Shown here piece by piece: positions 22,320 through 34,069 of a DNA stretch of 64,000 nt. A program made the position numbers and the translations under genes. The notes beneath the pieces are model-generated. The model saw nothing but the letters and a program-made list of their open reading frames with translations, had not been told where the DNA came from and ran no database searches. This DNA is from Gordionus sp. m RMFG-2023 (Eukaryota > Nematomorpha > Gordioida > Chordodea > Parachordodidae). The stretch lies in the NCBI RefSeq assembly GCF_954871325.1, contig NC_088777.1:42199366-42263365 (forward strand), given 5' to 3'. Each line of letters starts with the position of its first letter. Positions within the stretch are counted from its first letter, which is position 1.

Positions 22320-23861
22320 ATTAATTATATATTATCATTTATATTCATTTATTGTAAATTTTGTATAATTATAGTAGTACCATACTTTATGATATTAAAT
22401 TAGTTAATAAAAGCAATCTATTATTTTAAATTATATATAGAATGGCCATTTAAATGATAATAAAGAATAATCTAATAAATGAGTTAATATTTTTAAATTT
22501 GATTCTTTTCAAGGCTCAAGCATGTTGAGCAAAATTTGTTTAAAATGAGTTTTGTGTTATAAAAAGTATAATAAAGATATGCATGAATCTATTCTTTCAA
22601 ATTTTCCTTAAAATACAAGTTTTTATACTTGGTAAACATAATAAATTAATTGTGAGTGGAGAATAGAATTCTGTAAATAGCAAAATGTATAGGCCTGTTC
22701 TAAATTTAGATTTTGCTCAGACTGACTGGTCCAAATTTATATTGACTGGCTTCAATTTTTTTACTAAGGTTTCCTGCCCCTCTCCCCATCATTTTTTAAA
22801 TTCAGAAATATTATGAAAAAATGATCGAGGATGTTGAGGTTTTATGATTTATTTATAGCATTAGAGACAGAATATAGGAAAAATAAACTTCATTTACGAA
22901 TTAATCAACATAGTAGAGGTCATTTAATCATTAAAATTATAAACAAAATGAAAAATGTTTTTTAAACAAAATTAGTATATAGAATAATTTTTTTCTATTA
23001 AGTATACTGGTCATCTATATTTTGCCCAGTGTGGCCTGTATTTTTTTGTTTTATCTGGTCCAAATAAAAAGATTTCAAGGCTTGTCTGAGCATTGCAGAT
23101 CTCTTATGAAAAATTGTAGCATTATATACTTATATTTTCATTACAGCTTTATTATCATTTAGATTAAAAATTATAATGGGCATAAAATCATTCATCATCT
23201 GACATTCCATTTCATATTTCCTTATCATTTTTTTAAATTATAAGTGTCATTACATGTCAAACTGACAAAAGAAAGCATAATTAGCTGACTATTTCAATTC
23301 TGACAAAAATTTATATAGCAATTATATGAGTTTTAGCAAAAACAAACAAAATTTCAACTTGCTAGCTTTTATATTACCCAAGATATGGAGGGTTCTAAAT
23401 GTTTTAAAAACGCTATTTTTCCCCTTTTCAGATTTAAAATAGTTATTAATTAATATTGTATTAGATATATAAATGTCTAAGTAAAAGATTGATAATTGGA
23501 TGAAAATTTTTTTTTGTTAAGCAGTACAGTAGAAAACTTAATTTTTTTAATGACTATTGGGCTTTAATTTTTGCTTTTTTTCCTATTTTTTAATTGTTTT
23601 ATTCTTTAATAAGTTTTGTGGCAAACAGATGATACAAAAATTAGTGCAAATAATATCTAAAAATTAGAGATCGTATTATAATTTTATGCAACAAAGTTTT
23701 TCATAGTTATATATTATTCAAATCTAATTACTTGACACTGAAATTTTGGATTTGTACTCTTTCCTGCCATCAACATGAGACAATTTTAAATATCCATATT
23801 TTTTTTATTTTAAAAAGTGGAAATTATTTTTTTAAAAAAATAAAAATCTAGGTATGAGACA
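22320..23861. other. 3' flank of SNRPB with MITE debris
   Basis: The SNRPB 3' UTR with AATAAA at 22406 comes first. A likely MITE remnant spans about 22692-23106: GCTCAGACTGACTGG near 22718 faces the reverse complement in AAGGCTTGTCTGAGC near 23080, and the right edge GCAGATCTCT resembles other hAT ends here. The rest is A+T-rich without a supported feature. Confidence 0.35.
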
Positions 23862-24049
23862 CATTATAGGTCTGCGGGTAAAAAAATTTTCGAGAATGGG
23901 CAGTCAAATGGATGGGTTAAAAAAAATTTTGAAACTACGGGCGGGTTAATTTATACAATTGGCAGGTGGGTTTAGGAAATTTAAATTTTTTGTTCAAAAA
24001 CAAACTAAAGAAAAATCATAATTAATTAAATGATTTTTTATTGTACCAA

Positions 24050-24988
24050 TTGTTTTTTTTAAGTGAAGAAAACTTTACTAGTTTTTCGACATCTTTATCT
24101 AATTGTTCCCACCATATATAATGTCTCATATTGGATTTCATTGATGTAATACCCGGATGTCCCGTATGCAATATATGTAAAACTCTTTTTTGAAGTTAGT
24201 ACGGAATGATTAATCTGCCATTCCAAAATAAAATACCGTCATCATTTTCTCATCTATTCTTGTTCTAAAAGCTTGTAATTCTGGTGCTTGATTTTGTATA
24301 TTTGTACCATTTATTAATATTTTTACATTTCATAATTCGATCTTTTGGGGTTTCCTCTTAAGTTCTCTTCTTGATAGAGTTAATATGTCGTAAGTTAGAT
24401 TTCTTATATATTTCACTGTTTTATTTTCGATTGTTATTCTAACATCATTTCTCTATTGGGTTTCGCTATAAAGCATCTGCAATTATATTATTAATGCCAT
24501 TCTTGTACATTATATCATAAACATATGCAGATCATTTAAAGCCCAACGTAATAATCTTTGGTTTATTAATGAGCTTAAATCTCTGCTATTACCATATATC
24601 TTTATTAAAGGTTTGTGGTCAGCTCGTATTTTAAATTTTCGTCCATACAAATAGTTATGAAATTTTTCTACGCCGTTTATTATTGCTTTGTCTATTGTAG
24701 AATAATTCTTTTCAGCATCTTTTAAAGTTCTTGAGGTGTGAGCTATTGGAAATTCATTACCATTATCATATGCATGAGTACAGCTCCAAATCCTTGGATG
24801 CATCTGTTTCTAATATTAACTCGAAGTCCAGTTAATAAAACTATAGTATTTTGTTCTATTACTATTCCGAATAGCATAAAAATGATTACAAAAATAGCAC
24901 GGTATTTTATTTTGGAATGGCAGATTAATCATTCCGTACTCACTTCAAAAAAGAGTTTTACGTATATTACATACCGGACATCCGCATT
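24050..24988. mobile_element. Ty3 pol fragments in opposite orientations, broken
   Basis: Minus-strand integrase zinc-binding sequence (HTGHPGI, about 24100-24240) and RNase H sequence (KIRADHKPLIKIYGNS, about 24510-24800) are followed by a plus-strand copy of the same integrase segment (WNGRLIIPYSLQKRVLRILH, about 24897-24988). The two integrase pieces form an inverted repeat of about 80 bp. It is a rearranged fossil with no LTRs or target duplication in view. Confidence 0.7.
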
Positions 24989-25338
24989 TCACTTGAGGAA
25001 TAGGATATACTTCCGGATAACCTACTGTTGCATGTGCGCTATTATATATTTAAATACTTAAATAATTTATATTTAAAATTCAGTTAAACTATTATATATT
25101 TAAATAATTTATATTTAAAGTTCAGTGAAATTTATTTGTATATCTCAAGGCAACAATATATATATATAAATTAATATATATTTTCATTTTGTTATTACTT
25201 GTTTTTCTTTCATGATAATAACTTGTTTTTTTCTGATTTTTAAAATAAATTATAAAATATATTGGAATTCCTCCGTAACTTATTTAATACAATCACACAC
25301 TTTATTCTATTCTATTCGTATTTTTATATTATTCATTA

Positions 25339-25373
25339 TGGTGGAGGATAGGGGCATCGATCCCCTTACCTCT
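25339..25373 (-). other. tRNA 3'-half-like sequence beside the primer-binding site
   Basis: Read on the minus strand this is AGAGGTA, AGGGG, ATCGATG, CCCCT, ATCCTCC, A, CCA. That is a variable loop, a 5-bp T-stem with 7-base loop, a 7-base acceptor strand, a discriminator base and CCA. The first 14 plus-strand bases (TGGTGGAGGATAGG) equal the primer-binding site of the second copy at 25541. Beyond them the two copies part: the second goes into gag, this one into tRNA. The ATCG loop start and the AGAGGT loop recall eukaryotic initiator tRNA. There is no complete tRNA gene here. Confidence 0.7.
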
Positions 25374-25537
25374 ATATATATTTTCATTTTGTTATTACTT
25401 GTTTTTCTTTCATGATAATAACTTGTTTTTTTTCTGATTTTTAAAATAAATTATAAAAATATATTGGAATTCCTCCGTAACTTATTTAATACAATAACAC
25501 ACTTTATTCTATTCTATTCGTATTTTTATATTATTCA
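25373..25537 (+). repeat. Second, partial LTR copy in tandem
   Basis: It repeats the inner ~165 bp of the LTR (compare about 25170-25335), then continues into primer-binding site and gag at 25541. It starts directly after the tRNA-like segment. Confidence 0.8.
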
Positions 25538-25963
25538 TTATGGTGGAGGATAGGAATGATGTAAAGATCAAGGTATTATTGAAGACGTTGGATCTGAAAT
25601 TTCTTGCGGAGAATATTATAGATGAAGCTACAAAAAAATAAAAATTATTCGAAACATTGGATAAAGAGATGGCTGTGAGTATCATGGATAACATTGATAA
25701 TTTATCATATCAACAAATGAAAGATTTAGTACAAAAGAAAGTTGAAAAGAACAAGATTACGCGTATTTTGGAGTTGTTCAATACAAAACCGGACAGACTT
25801 GAGTCTTCCAGAGAGTATTTCGATAGACTGAAAGGGTATGGTTCGGGGCTCAATTAATTATTAACTTGAAGGTCAATCATAATATCATTAATAAAATTAA
25901 TTTTATTTCTTGGCCTTAAATTATAAGGGGTTTGTATCATCTCCGTCTTTTTGAAATTGTTGT

Positions 25964-25969
25964 AATTGA

Positions 25970-26013
<44 letters not shown>

Positions 26014-26030
26014 TTGTAATTGTTGGTGTT
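25964..26030. repeat. GTT/GCT triplet run in gag
   Basis: A run of GTTGTT with interspersed GCT triplets encodes an Asn/Ser-rich tract on the minus strand of the Ty3 gag arm. The plus-strand valine-rich frame over it is a shadow. Confidence 0.6.
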
Positions 26031-27450
26031 GGCCTTAAAAGTCTGCTTGTTCTCTTTCCAAGACGAATAGCCTTGCCAATCGGTTCTATCCTCTCTTCTC
26101 CAAGAATCTTTCTCTACATATGTTTTATTATTGTTGATCTCCAACGATTGAAATTTGACAACAATGTCCTCTATAATATTAATCTCTGATTTTCTTCAAT
26201 CAACCTTGTTTTTAGCTTTTCATTACGACAATTCAACATAAAATGCACCGACAAAAATTCAGGATTGAGCCCCGAACACCCTTTCAGTCTATCGAAATAC
26301 TCTCTGGAAGACTCAAGTCTGTCCGGTTTTGTATTGAACAACTCCAAAATACGCGTGATCTTGTTCTTTTCAACTTTCTTTTGTACTAAATCTTTCATTT
26401 GTTGATATGATAAATTATCAATGTTATCCATGATACTCACAGCCATTTCTTTATCCAATGTTTCGAATAATTTATATTTTTTTGTAGCTTCATCTATAAT
26501 ATTCTCCGCAAGAAATATCAGATCCAACGTCTTCAATAATACCTTGATCTTTACATCATTCCTATCCTCCTCCATAATGAATAATATAAAAATACGAATA
26601 GAATAGAATAAAGTGTGTGATTGTATTAAATAAGTTACGGAGGAATTCCAATATATTTTTATAATTTATTTTAAAAATCAGAAAAAAACAAGTTATTATC
26701 ATGAAAGAAAAACAAGTAATAACAAAATGAAAATATATATTAATTTGTATATGTATTTTGTTGCCTTGAGATATACAAATAAATTTCACTGAACTTTAAA
26801 TATAAATTATTTAAGTATTTAAATATATAATAGTTTAAAATATAAATTATTTAAGTATTTAAATATATAATAGTTTAAAATATAAATTATTTAAGTATTT
26901 AAATATATAATAGCGCACATGCAACACTACTTTGGTGGAAACGACAAGAAAGAGATTTGCTAAAACTATCAAGATTAGCAAGAAAAATATTGGCAATTTC
27001 TGCAACTAGTGCTTCTTCTGAACGAGGATTTAGCATTGTTGGAAGATTTTTAGAAGAAAGAAGAACGTGTTTGAATCCATAAAATGTCGATTCATTATTA
27101 TTTTTGTATTATAATTATATATAATATCAATTTTATATTTATATTTTTTTCATAAATATTCTATTTGATCAAATAAATTGTCCATAATTTAAATTGATTA
27201 TTTTTTTTATTAAATTAATTTCCTAAATTATAAACTTTTTGTAGAGGTGTAATGCTGAAATATTTTTATTAGATGCTTAAAAAATTGACCATAATTAAAT
27301 TTATAAGCGGGTTTGGGTTAAAAATTTTTATAAATAATGGGCGGGCGGGTAAAAAATTTTAGACAAATGGTCGGGGCGGGTGGGTATATATTTTTTTGAA
27401 AACTATGGTCGGGCGGGTTAAATTTTTTTAAAACCATAATCTATTTACCT

Positions 27451-28805
27451 TAATATAATATTTATTTGTAAGAAAATTATATATTAATAAGTCATGAGAT
27501 AATTTGATATTTTGTCAAATGAAAAGCCGACTTTCAATAAAAATTCGCTTTGTGCTGCAAACTATTAAAAAAAAATTTATCTAATCGATATTAGTGAGTC
27601 GAAAAGAAAATCATTCATTTTCTTAAACAAATACTATTATGAATATCTTTAAATATAACTTAAATCAAATTTAAAAATTTATTTTTTTTACAAATAATGG
27701 TGGTTTTAATTTAACAATTGTTATTTCCAAATTAGGTGTCCTGATGCATTAGCCAAATTTAAAATATTCGGTAATACCCTTAATTTAAAATAATCTTTAA
27801 TATTAGTTTGTGGCAATTGTTTGGTATGTCCCAAATTAACATTTTTAAAACTCTTCCTCTCCTCTCTTTTTCTTATAGAAACTAGTTTTTAAATTATATT
27901 ATGATAATATGGTTTAATTAACCCTTTTCTGAGAATAAATTGTTTATTACACAAATCAAATAAGATATCTAATCATTATGTTGGGTTATTTGACAAAATT
28001 TAAGAAAATTTAATTACATCTAAATTAGATTAGCTTATTATATGGTTATTTTTATAATCTACCATCCCGAAAATCAACATACTTTCATCGACACATTTCT
28101 TATCCTATTTTTTTTAACCCCTAATATGTTCCAAATTTTTCGAATAATAAAATCAAAATTAGAGCGTGGCTAATTTTTCTCTTATCTATCGATCATGGTA
28201 AAATTTCAAGCTACCTCTGACCCGTTTAATAAAATATGGTTTCCGATGAAATAATAAAAGTATATTGATGGTCATCTGAACCATAATTAGTAAAACAATC
28301 AACAGCTTCAGTAGGGAGTATTTTCGTCATATGGAATCTATTCTAAACTTATAGAAACTATTTTTCTTTTAAAAATACAAATACCTATGTAGAGTTCATG
28401 AAAAGTTGCATTGCAGTCAAAGTTAGGCACAAATAGCATCGATTGTTATTATTTTCTTATAAAATTTTAAAAAACAAATAAAATATTTTTTTTTGTATTC
28501 TAATTACAATGATAAAATTAATTTTATGGTAAATTCTAAATATAGTAAAATAAATTTAAAAAAAAACTAATGTTTCTGTTATTTTTTTACTAGATTTTAT
28601 AATATTATATATTTATGGACTGCAAACCCTTACTTCGAACCAGGTTCTGAACCGAACCTATTTTCATAAGGAAGGTTCAAAGCCCTGAATTTCTAATTAT
28701 TTTTTTTGAATAATAATTCTTTACATTGAGATTAGAATTATACAATTAACAATTATGTTAAAAATTGAAACAATGAAATACAAAATAAATCAAATATTTT
28801 TTTAT
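27451..28805. other. Non-coding stretch with one hAT-type end
   Basis: A+T-rich. At about 28617-28696 stands a GC-richer block ending GGTTCAAAGCCCTG. On the minus strand this begins CAGGGCTTTGAACC, a typical hAT terminus with ACCGAACC subterminal repeats. I could not find the partner end. Confidence 0.4.
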
Positions 28806-29113
28806 CTAATAAGTAGACCTGTGCGTCGACAGCATTATCGAGGGCGGCGTTTCTTTTCTTAAAACTATCGGCGGGCGGCGGCGAATCGATTTAGACGCTC
28901 CACAAAAATTGGCAACGTCAAATATAATTTTTTAATTAAAATTATAAATATACTGGAAGCACTTTTAAAATAAAATTAATTCTTTATGCAAATTTTGAAT
29001 TAAATTATAACTATAATTTACGGTTTTATTAAGTTATAATTATCATGCATAATATTATTTTATTTAGATTTATAGGACATAATCATGATTTTTAGAGTTC
29101 AGATGAGCCCAGC

Positions 29114-31794
29114 CAGTGGCCCCTACACTTTCTGAGCGAATGAAGCAGAATACCCCCCTGAAAAGTACCCCCTTGAAAAGTACCCCCCCCCTCTCGAAAA
29201 AATTATAATTATTTTATGACACCCATAAATTTCAAAAATAATTTTTTTATAAATTTTTAATATATATAAATAAAATGCAAAAAATATATACTTTATAAAT
29301 ATTATTTTTAAATTAGTAATTTAGATAAATTAGGGAAAGAGAAAGCGAAAGAATTTATAATTTCATCAATATTTAATTGTTTAAATAAATTTTTCCCATT
29401 GATAATATGGTTAAATTATTGAGAAATTAATGTTTTAATTAATTTAATTTTACTCATGACTCTTTCGGCAGTACATGAGGTTGTAGGAATGGTTAATAAA
29501 TTTAAATTAGGGAAAGCAGAAAAATTTTAAAGTAGACGACAATGTAAAATAAATGAATAGTTTTTCCAATCTGAATCGTAAGTCCCTGATTTATCATCAT
29601 CATCAGAAGAAGCTAAATAATGTATTAGTAAAAATATTTTAATTAAATAAATTTACAATTATCAGAATCTGACAAATCTTTAGATTCTTGAACCTCTAGG
29701 TTATGAGTAATAATTACATTCCCTATTTTGGCCATCTTATAAATATTTCTAAACTTCAACATTTCTTCGAAAATTTGACTTGAATTTAAATTGTAAAATT
29801 CACAGATATCCTCGATATCTTCTTTAATAAATGATTTTTCTGCCACATTATTTGGCGTAAAAAATGATGTTTGATGTAAAAACTTCATCGAATCATCATT
29901 AAATCTTTCGTTAAACTGCATAATAATTAAATAGAGTGCAGCATAAAACACACCTATTTTAAAGCTAAAAAAAATTTCTATATTTAATGATGAAAGTATA
30001 TATACCTTCTCTGCTTTTTGGATTGTAATGTTTGAAGTTTAGAACTTTTAAAATCAAAAGGTAGATTTCTCTTCTTCATAAAATCTTGTGCCTTTGAAAA
30101 AACATCCAAAAATTCAGTGTTATTATTTATTAGATTAAAAAATACTTGACAATAATTTATATTATACTTCTCAAATTAATCAAGCAATCTTTTACCAATT
30201 GAATTTGATTTATTGCAAACCCTATATCCATCGAAATGGTTTGCAATTTTGTACAAGCCAAACTTGTTATCAACAATGTTTTATCCAAAACACAAAGTGA
30301 TAAGATAAAATCAAATTTTTCTATTCTAAAGACTATAGCACTATCCATAGTGGAAGTGGCAAGATCTTCAGAATCCTTTAAATTTGTTAAGGTTGCCCTC
30401 AAGGCATCATAAAGTAGAAAAAAATTTACAATAGCTTTATATGACGATAGCCAGCTTCTAAATAAAAAAATATTTTAAATATAAATAAATAAGGTACTAT
30501 TACCGAGTGGTATTCTTGATGCGTAGAAATCGTTGCGATTTTTTCAGATCATTACACTGAAATTTTTTGAGTACCTCATATCTTTTTACACCATTAAAAT
30601 AGGTATAAATCTCATCTAGTATTCCTAGAACATTTGAAGTTCTTTAATTGATTGGCATAATTGAACAATGATTAAATTTAATCAATGACAATAACACCAA
30701 ATAAAAGCTGCCTTTGGCGCCTCTGCTCTAATCAAGGCCTGCACACCATTGATACTTCCACTCATGTTTGAGGCGCCATCATAACTTTGCCCAACTAGGA
30801 ATTCAAGGGGTAAATTCATCGAGCCAAGTTTGGACATTATATTATGCTTAATATCGAGACCTGTGGTATTTCCCGTATAATATATGTCAATCAGTCTTTC
30901 AACAGCTTCGGCGTCTCACTATTTTCAACATATCTTAGTCAAAGCTATTGCTTCTGATTTCGAAACATCATATGTGCCATCAACTATGATTGAAAAGCAC
31001 CTGTTAAATTCAATCTCATTTTGAATTTTTTTTATAACCATATTTTTCATGGTTTAATGAGAATATTTGTTATTATATGTTAATATATTTGCATATGATT
31101 TCGTTTTTAATCCCTTATTGTTTTTCTCCCAGTACAGGTTCAGAATCTGAATGAGTTTAATAAGGCCCGTCATATTGCCTTCTTGTAGCCTGTTCCCCAG
31201 AAGGCTTGGTTACGAGATATTAAATAACCTAGACATCTTATTAATATTCTTATGATAGAACGGTTATTATCCACACATTCTTTCTGGGGTATTATAAATT
31301 GTAATATGGAATTTTTGTTGTGTGAAAGCTTTCCATAATCGGCCATCATATTTGTCTGTGTTCATGGACAATAATATCACTATTAAATTTTATGATCATT
31401 AAAAGAGTCAGATATTATATTTTTTTCTAACACATTTTATTATTTTTGGTTAATATTTTTAGGCATATTTTGAAATTGGAAAAATAATTTATGGCAAGAA
31501 ATCTCGGATAACAACCTAAATTACTAAACATCGATCTAAAATTTCCGTCAATACATATTAAATTAATAAATAAGTGGGGGGGGGGGGGTCTTATTATTAC
31601 ATATATAAACCAAAAATCAATTGGTTATGGATGGATGTAGCAAAACAATAAAAAAAAAATTTTTAAATATTAAAATAAAATTTTTTAAAAAAAAGGACCC
31701 CCACTTAAAATTTTAAAATAAAAAATTAGTACCCCCACTCAAATTTACTGAAGCAGTTGCTTCGGACCCCCCCCCCCCGTTGTAGGGCCACTGA
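29114..31794 (-). mobile_element. hAT element (ZMYM1/DUF4371 type), perfect 8-bp target duplication
   Basis: The left end CAGTGGCCCCTACA matches the reverse complement of the right end TGTAGGGCCACTG. AGCCCAGC is repeated at 29106-29113 and 31795-31802. Runs of C and G lie just inside both ends. A minus-strand transposase remnant occupies about 29411-31220. It inserted into the last exon region of another hAT transposase. Confidence 0.93.
29411..31220 (-). pseudogene. hAT transposase of the ZMYM1/DUF4371 group, decayed
   Basis: The transposase would bind the element ends and move it by cut-and-paste. On the minus strand: GQSYDGASNMSGSINGVQAL at about 30795-30735, the catalytic-domain hallmark of the ZMYM1-like hAT group; helical sequence in two frames (about 30402-30157 and 29951-29643); and the dimerisation motif LLTIPTTSCTAERVMSKIKL at about 29505-29445. 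Short GT-AG introns of about 50 bp can be read near 29955-30010 and 30460-30510. Stops in several frames show that it is dead. Confidence 0.8.
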
Positions 31795-31802
31795 GCCCAG
31801 CT

Positions 31803-32600
31803 AAGGAAAATACGCTCTCGTTGGGTGTGCTCATAGCTGGAACACATAGAACTTTCTAGTTACTATTGAAAGTCTATGAAGATCTAAATTTCTTATCTTC
31901 CAAAAATCTAAGACATCTTTTATTTTTATAAGGCAAAAACAATGAATAAAACTCTTTTTCTAGGCTAGTAATAGTCTTATTCTTCCAGATTCTTGTGAAG
32001 AATGTTTGATAGATAATATCTTAAGATAGTCGAATTCTGAAGCAACTTCACATTCAGTTACTGTGTAAGGCAACAGAGTGGTAGCGTGTTGACATAAAAA
32101 TTTCATCTAAGTAATATTTTTTTCCTTTAAATATTTATTTGCTATGTTTATAGACTGAAAGCTAGAATCCAAAAGTGCCCCTAACACTTAAGTAAAAAAA
32201 TAAAAAAACGAATTTTTTAAATACTACCTGAAGATCGGTTATTGGAAATCTATGATCAAATTTATTAAGAATATTTTGTTTAAGGAATAACTTATTTTCT
32301 TTTACGATTAAATGATTTTTAGTTTCACTACGAAATAACAAGGATAAATTTATGGTATATCTTTTTTGGGCGGATAAAATTTCAACAGTGATTTTGAAGG
32401 TTCTAGATAAATTTTAAAGTTTATGCACTAATTCCCAATCGGAGTTAAATAATTTGTGAGCAGGCCATTTTATTTAATAATTTAAGGGTTTATTGTCCAT
32501 ATTATTTCGCACTATGGATAAACACTTTTTGGAAAGAGACCTTCAATTAAGTTTTACCTCATTTCAAGAGAATAAAATATCCGAGTATTATGCACAATTG
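31803..32600 (-). pseudogene. hAT transposase remnant of the outer element
   Basis: The minus-strand translation gives WELVHELKIYLEPF and ITVEILSAQKRYTINLSLLF (about 32460-32340), the L-x-P-F-x-x-x-T-x-x-L-S pattern of the hAT core. Near 31860-31803 the pattern ESVFSLAG of the dimerisation motif appears, where the inner hAT has inserted. Frame changes and stops are frequent. Confidence 0.65.
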
Positions 32601-32650
32601 AAATAGATGGGCTAAATTAATATGAGATTATCGATGATGTTATTACCACT

Positions 32651-34060
32651 CATACTTCCTAGCATTATTAAAATACTATGCCAAGGTGTAGGCGTAATTA
32701 ATTTTAAGGTTTTATGTTTTTTATCGCATGATTATTAATTTGCATTATCATCATCAAACCCAGAACGATCTTCGTAAAAAAATCATTATCATCCAAATCT
32801 AAAATATCCGATAAAGCATTTCTTATTTTCGATACTGATTAAATCTTCAAAATCCGTTGTTATGAATCTTAAGGCAACTGATTTCTTCACTTTTTTAATG
32901 AGATTTTGTTTTTATTGAATTTTTGTTCCATCTACTTATTGTCACTATTGTAATCAGATGAATAGTTTTAGACAAAAAATGTCTTATTCAAATTAGAAAA
33001 ATTATTTATATGTGATGTTGGTTAATTTCATATTATAGACTCTATAAATAAGGATATTTTGAAGATATCTATTTTAAAGAATATATATATAATTTTACTC
33101 TTTTTTTCTTCTTTTTTTTTTGGAAGGGGGGGGGGGGTAGGGGAAGGGTAAAGAATTTTTATTACTTATATTTTTGATTCTTATCTAATATATATAATCT
33201 TCATAATCAAAACACGATCATTTTCGTATCTCCCTAATGTATTTAAAATTTAAGGAGACTATATAATGTAATGTTAATTTTTTGCTATCTACGAGAGCCG
33301 AACCACAAACCTCCCGTTTCAAAGGCGAATATAATTATATTTAAAATATTAATTATATATATATTAATTAATAGCTGATATTTTTAAAATTCTGCCGTTT
33401 ATTACCATAACTAGCTGACGGTGTTGAAGGATAATTATTTAGTTTGTGTGTATGGTATACTAAATATTAATAAATATTTAAAATTTAGCAGAAAAAGAGG
33501 TAAAATTGTTGCAATAAAGTGAGCATTAAGAGTATTAGAAATATTAAAATTTAAATTTATGATGGAAACCAGATTGGATAAAATTTAAAATAGAAATGTT
33601 TGAAGATTTTTGAATTTTAAACATGGGTTAGACATTGGCCTGAAATTTTTTTTTGCAGACATAGCTAGGCCTGATCAAAAAACCAAGGCTCATGCAACTT
33701 TCATATTCTGGTTGTATTTTTAAATGAATTATGACTACCCAACTTACAAAAATATTTTTGAATAATGCAAGGAAAACAACAATATCAACATATCATTTCA
33801 TTGAAGATTAATATATATGTTATTAATGTGATGGTTTATCTCAATAAACTCTTGGATTTTAAAAATAAAGTGCAAAATATTTCACTCAATTATTAACATT
33901 GGTGGAAATATTAAAATATATGATTGTCTGACATAAACATAATGAAAATATTTATTACAACCTAAAATTTAAATTTTGAAACAAATAAAATAAGTATCAA
34001 AAATTGTTACATATTTATTGTGAAAATAAAATATAAAAAAAATTCTATTAATCATGCTAA
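32651..34060. other. Non-coding stretch with G-run
   Basis: A+T-rich, with a G-run at about 33122-33150 that may be the edge of another decayed element. A tRNA T-arm-like phrase on the minus strand (GGTTTGTGGTTCGGCTCTCG, about 33315-33295) could be a SINE promoter remnant. No gene is supported. Confidence 0.35.
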
Positions 34061-34069
34061 TATCATCAC

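Larger units (their letters stand above)
25026..26926. mobile_element. Palindromic Ty3 insertion with inverted LTRs
   Basis: The left LTR (25026-25335, +) begins TGTTGCATGTGCGC. The right LTR (26578-26926) is its reverse complement, ending GCGCACATGCAACA, so both outer ends are the same LTR end. CTAC stands directly outside on both sides (25022-25025 and 26927-26930), a 4-bp target duplication usual for Ty3 integrases. Each LTR is followed inward by a TGG primer-binding site and the same gag start (V/E-E-D-R-N-D-V-K). The right gag arm is longer, reaching a YNLRPRNK motif near 25920. The arms match closely. The element is not a functional unit and has few breaks. Confidence 0.85.
24989..27112 (+). 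pseudogene. hAT transposase C-terminus split by a Ty3 palindrome
   Basis: Before the insertion the frame reads DILPDNLLWWKR across the joint: 24998-25025, then onward from 26927 with the CTAC duplication counted once. It continues RLARKILAISATSASSERGF and SIVGRFLEERRTCLNP to about 27080, followed by an NVDSLLFLYYN block. W-W-K, L-A-R-K-I-L-A-I and S-A-S-S-E-R-x-F-S are signature parts of the hAT dimerisation domain. One stop precedes DILPD and another lies between CLNP and NVDS. Upstream parts are lost or replaced by Ty3 debris. Confidence 0.85.
23870..27450 (+). mobile_element. hAT fossil with GGGCGGGTTAAAA subterminal repeats, hosting Ty3 pieces
   Basis: GC-rich phrases of the type GGGCGGGTTAAAAAAA recur at about 23870-23990 and again at 27300-27440, flanking a plus-strand hAT transposase C-terminus (24989-25025 continued at 26927-27112). 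Such subterminal repeats are common in hAT elements and recur elsewhere in this window. A precise terminal inverted repeat and target duplication are not visible. Two Ty3-derived structures (24050-24988 and 25026-26926) are inserted. Confidence 0.5.
28806..32650 (-). mobile_element. hAT fossil interrupted by a second hAT
   Basis: Minus-strand transposase sequence at 31803-32600 meets the inner hAT (29114-31794). A GC-rich end-like block (CTGTGCGTCGACAG, GGCGGGCGGCGGCG) lies at 28818-28905. Reading across the inner insertion, with its 8-bp duplication counted once, restores an S-V-F-S-L-A-G-L-I motif, so both flanks belong to one older element. The right boundary is not clear. Confidence 0.5.

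Noticed and set aside
25339-25373. A real tRNA gene
   Set aside because: Only the 3' half is present and it stands exactly at a retroelement primer-binding site, so a copied primer is the better explanation.
25932-26189. A Val-rich 85-codon plus-strand frame
   Set aside because: It is the complement of the Asn/Ser triplet run in the Ty3 gag arm.
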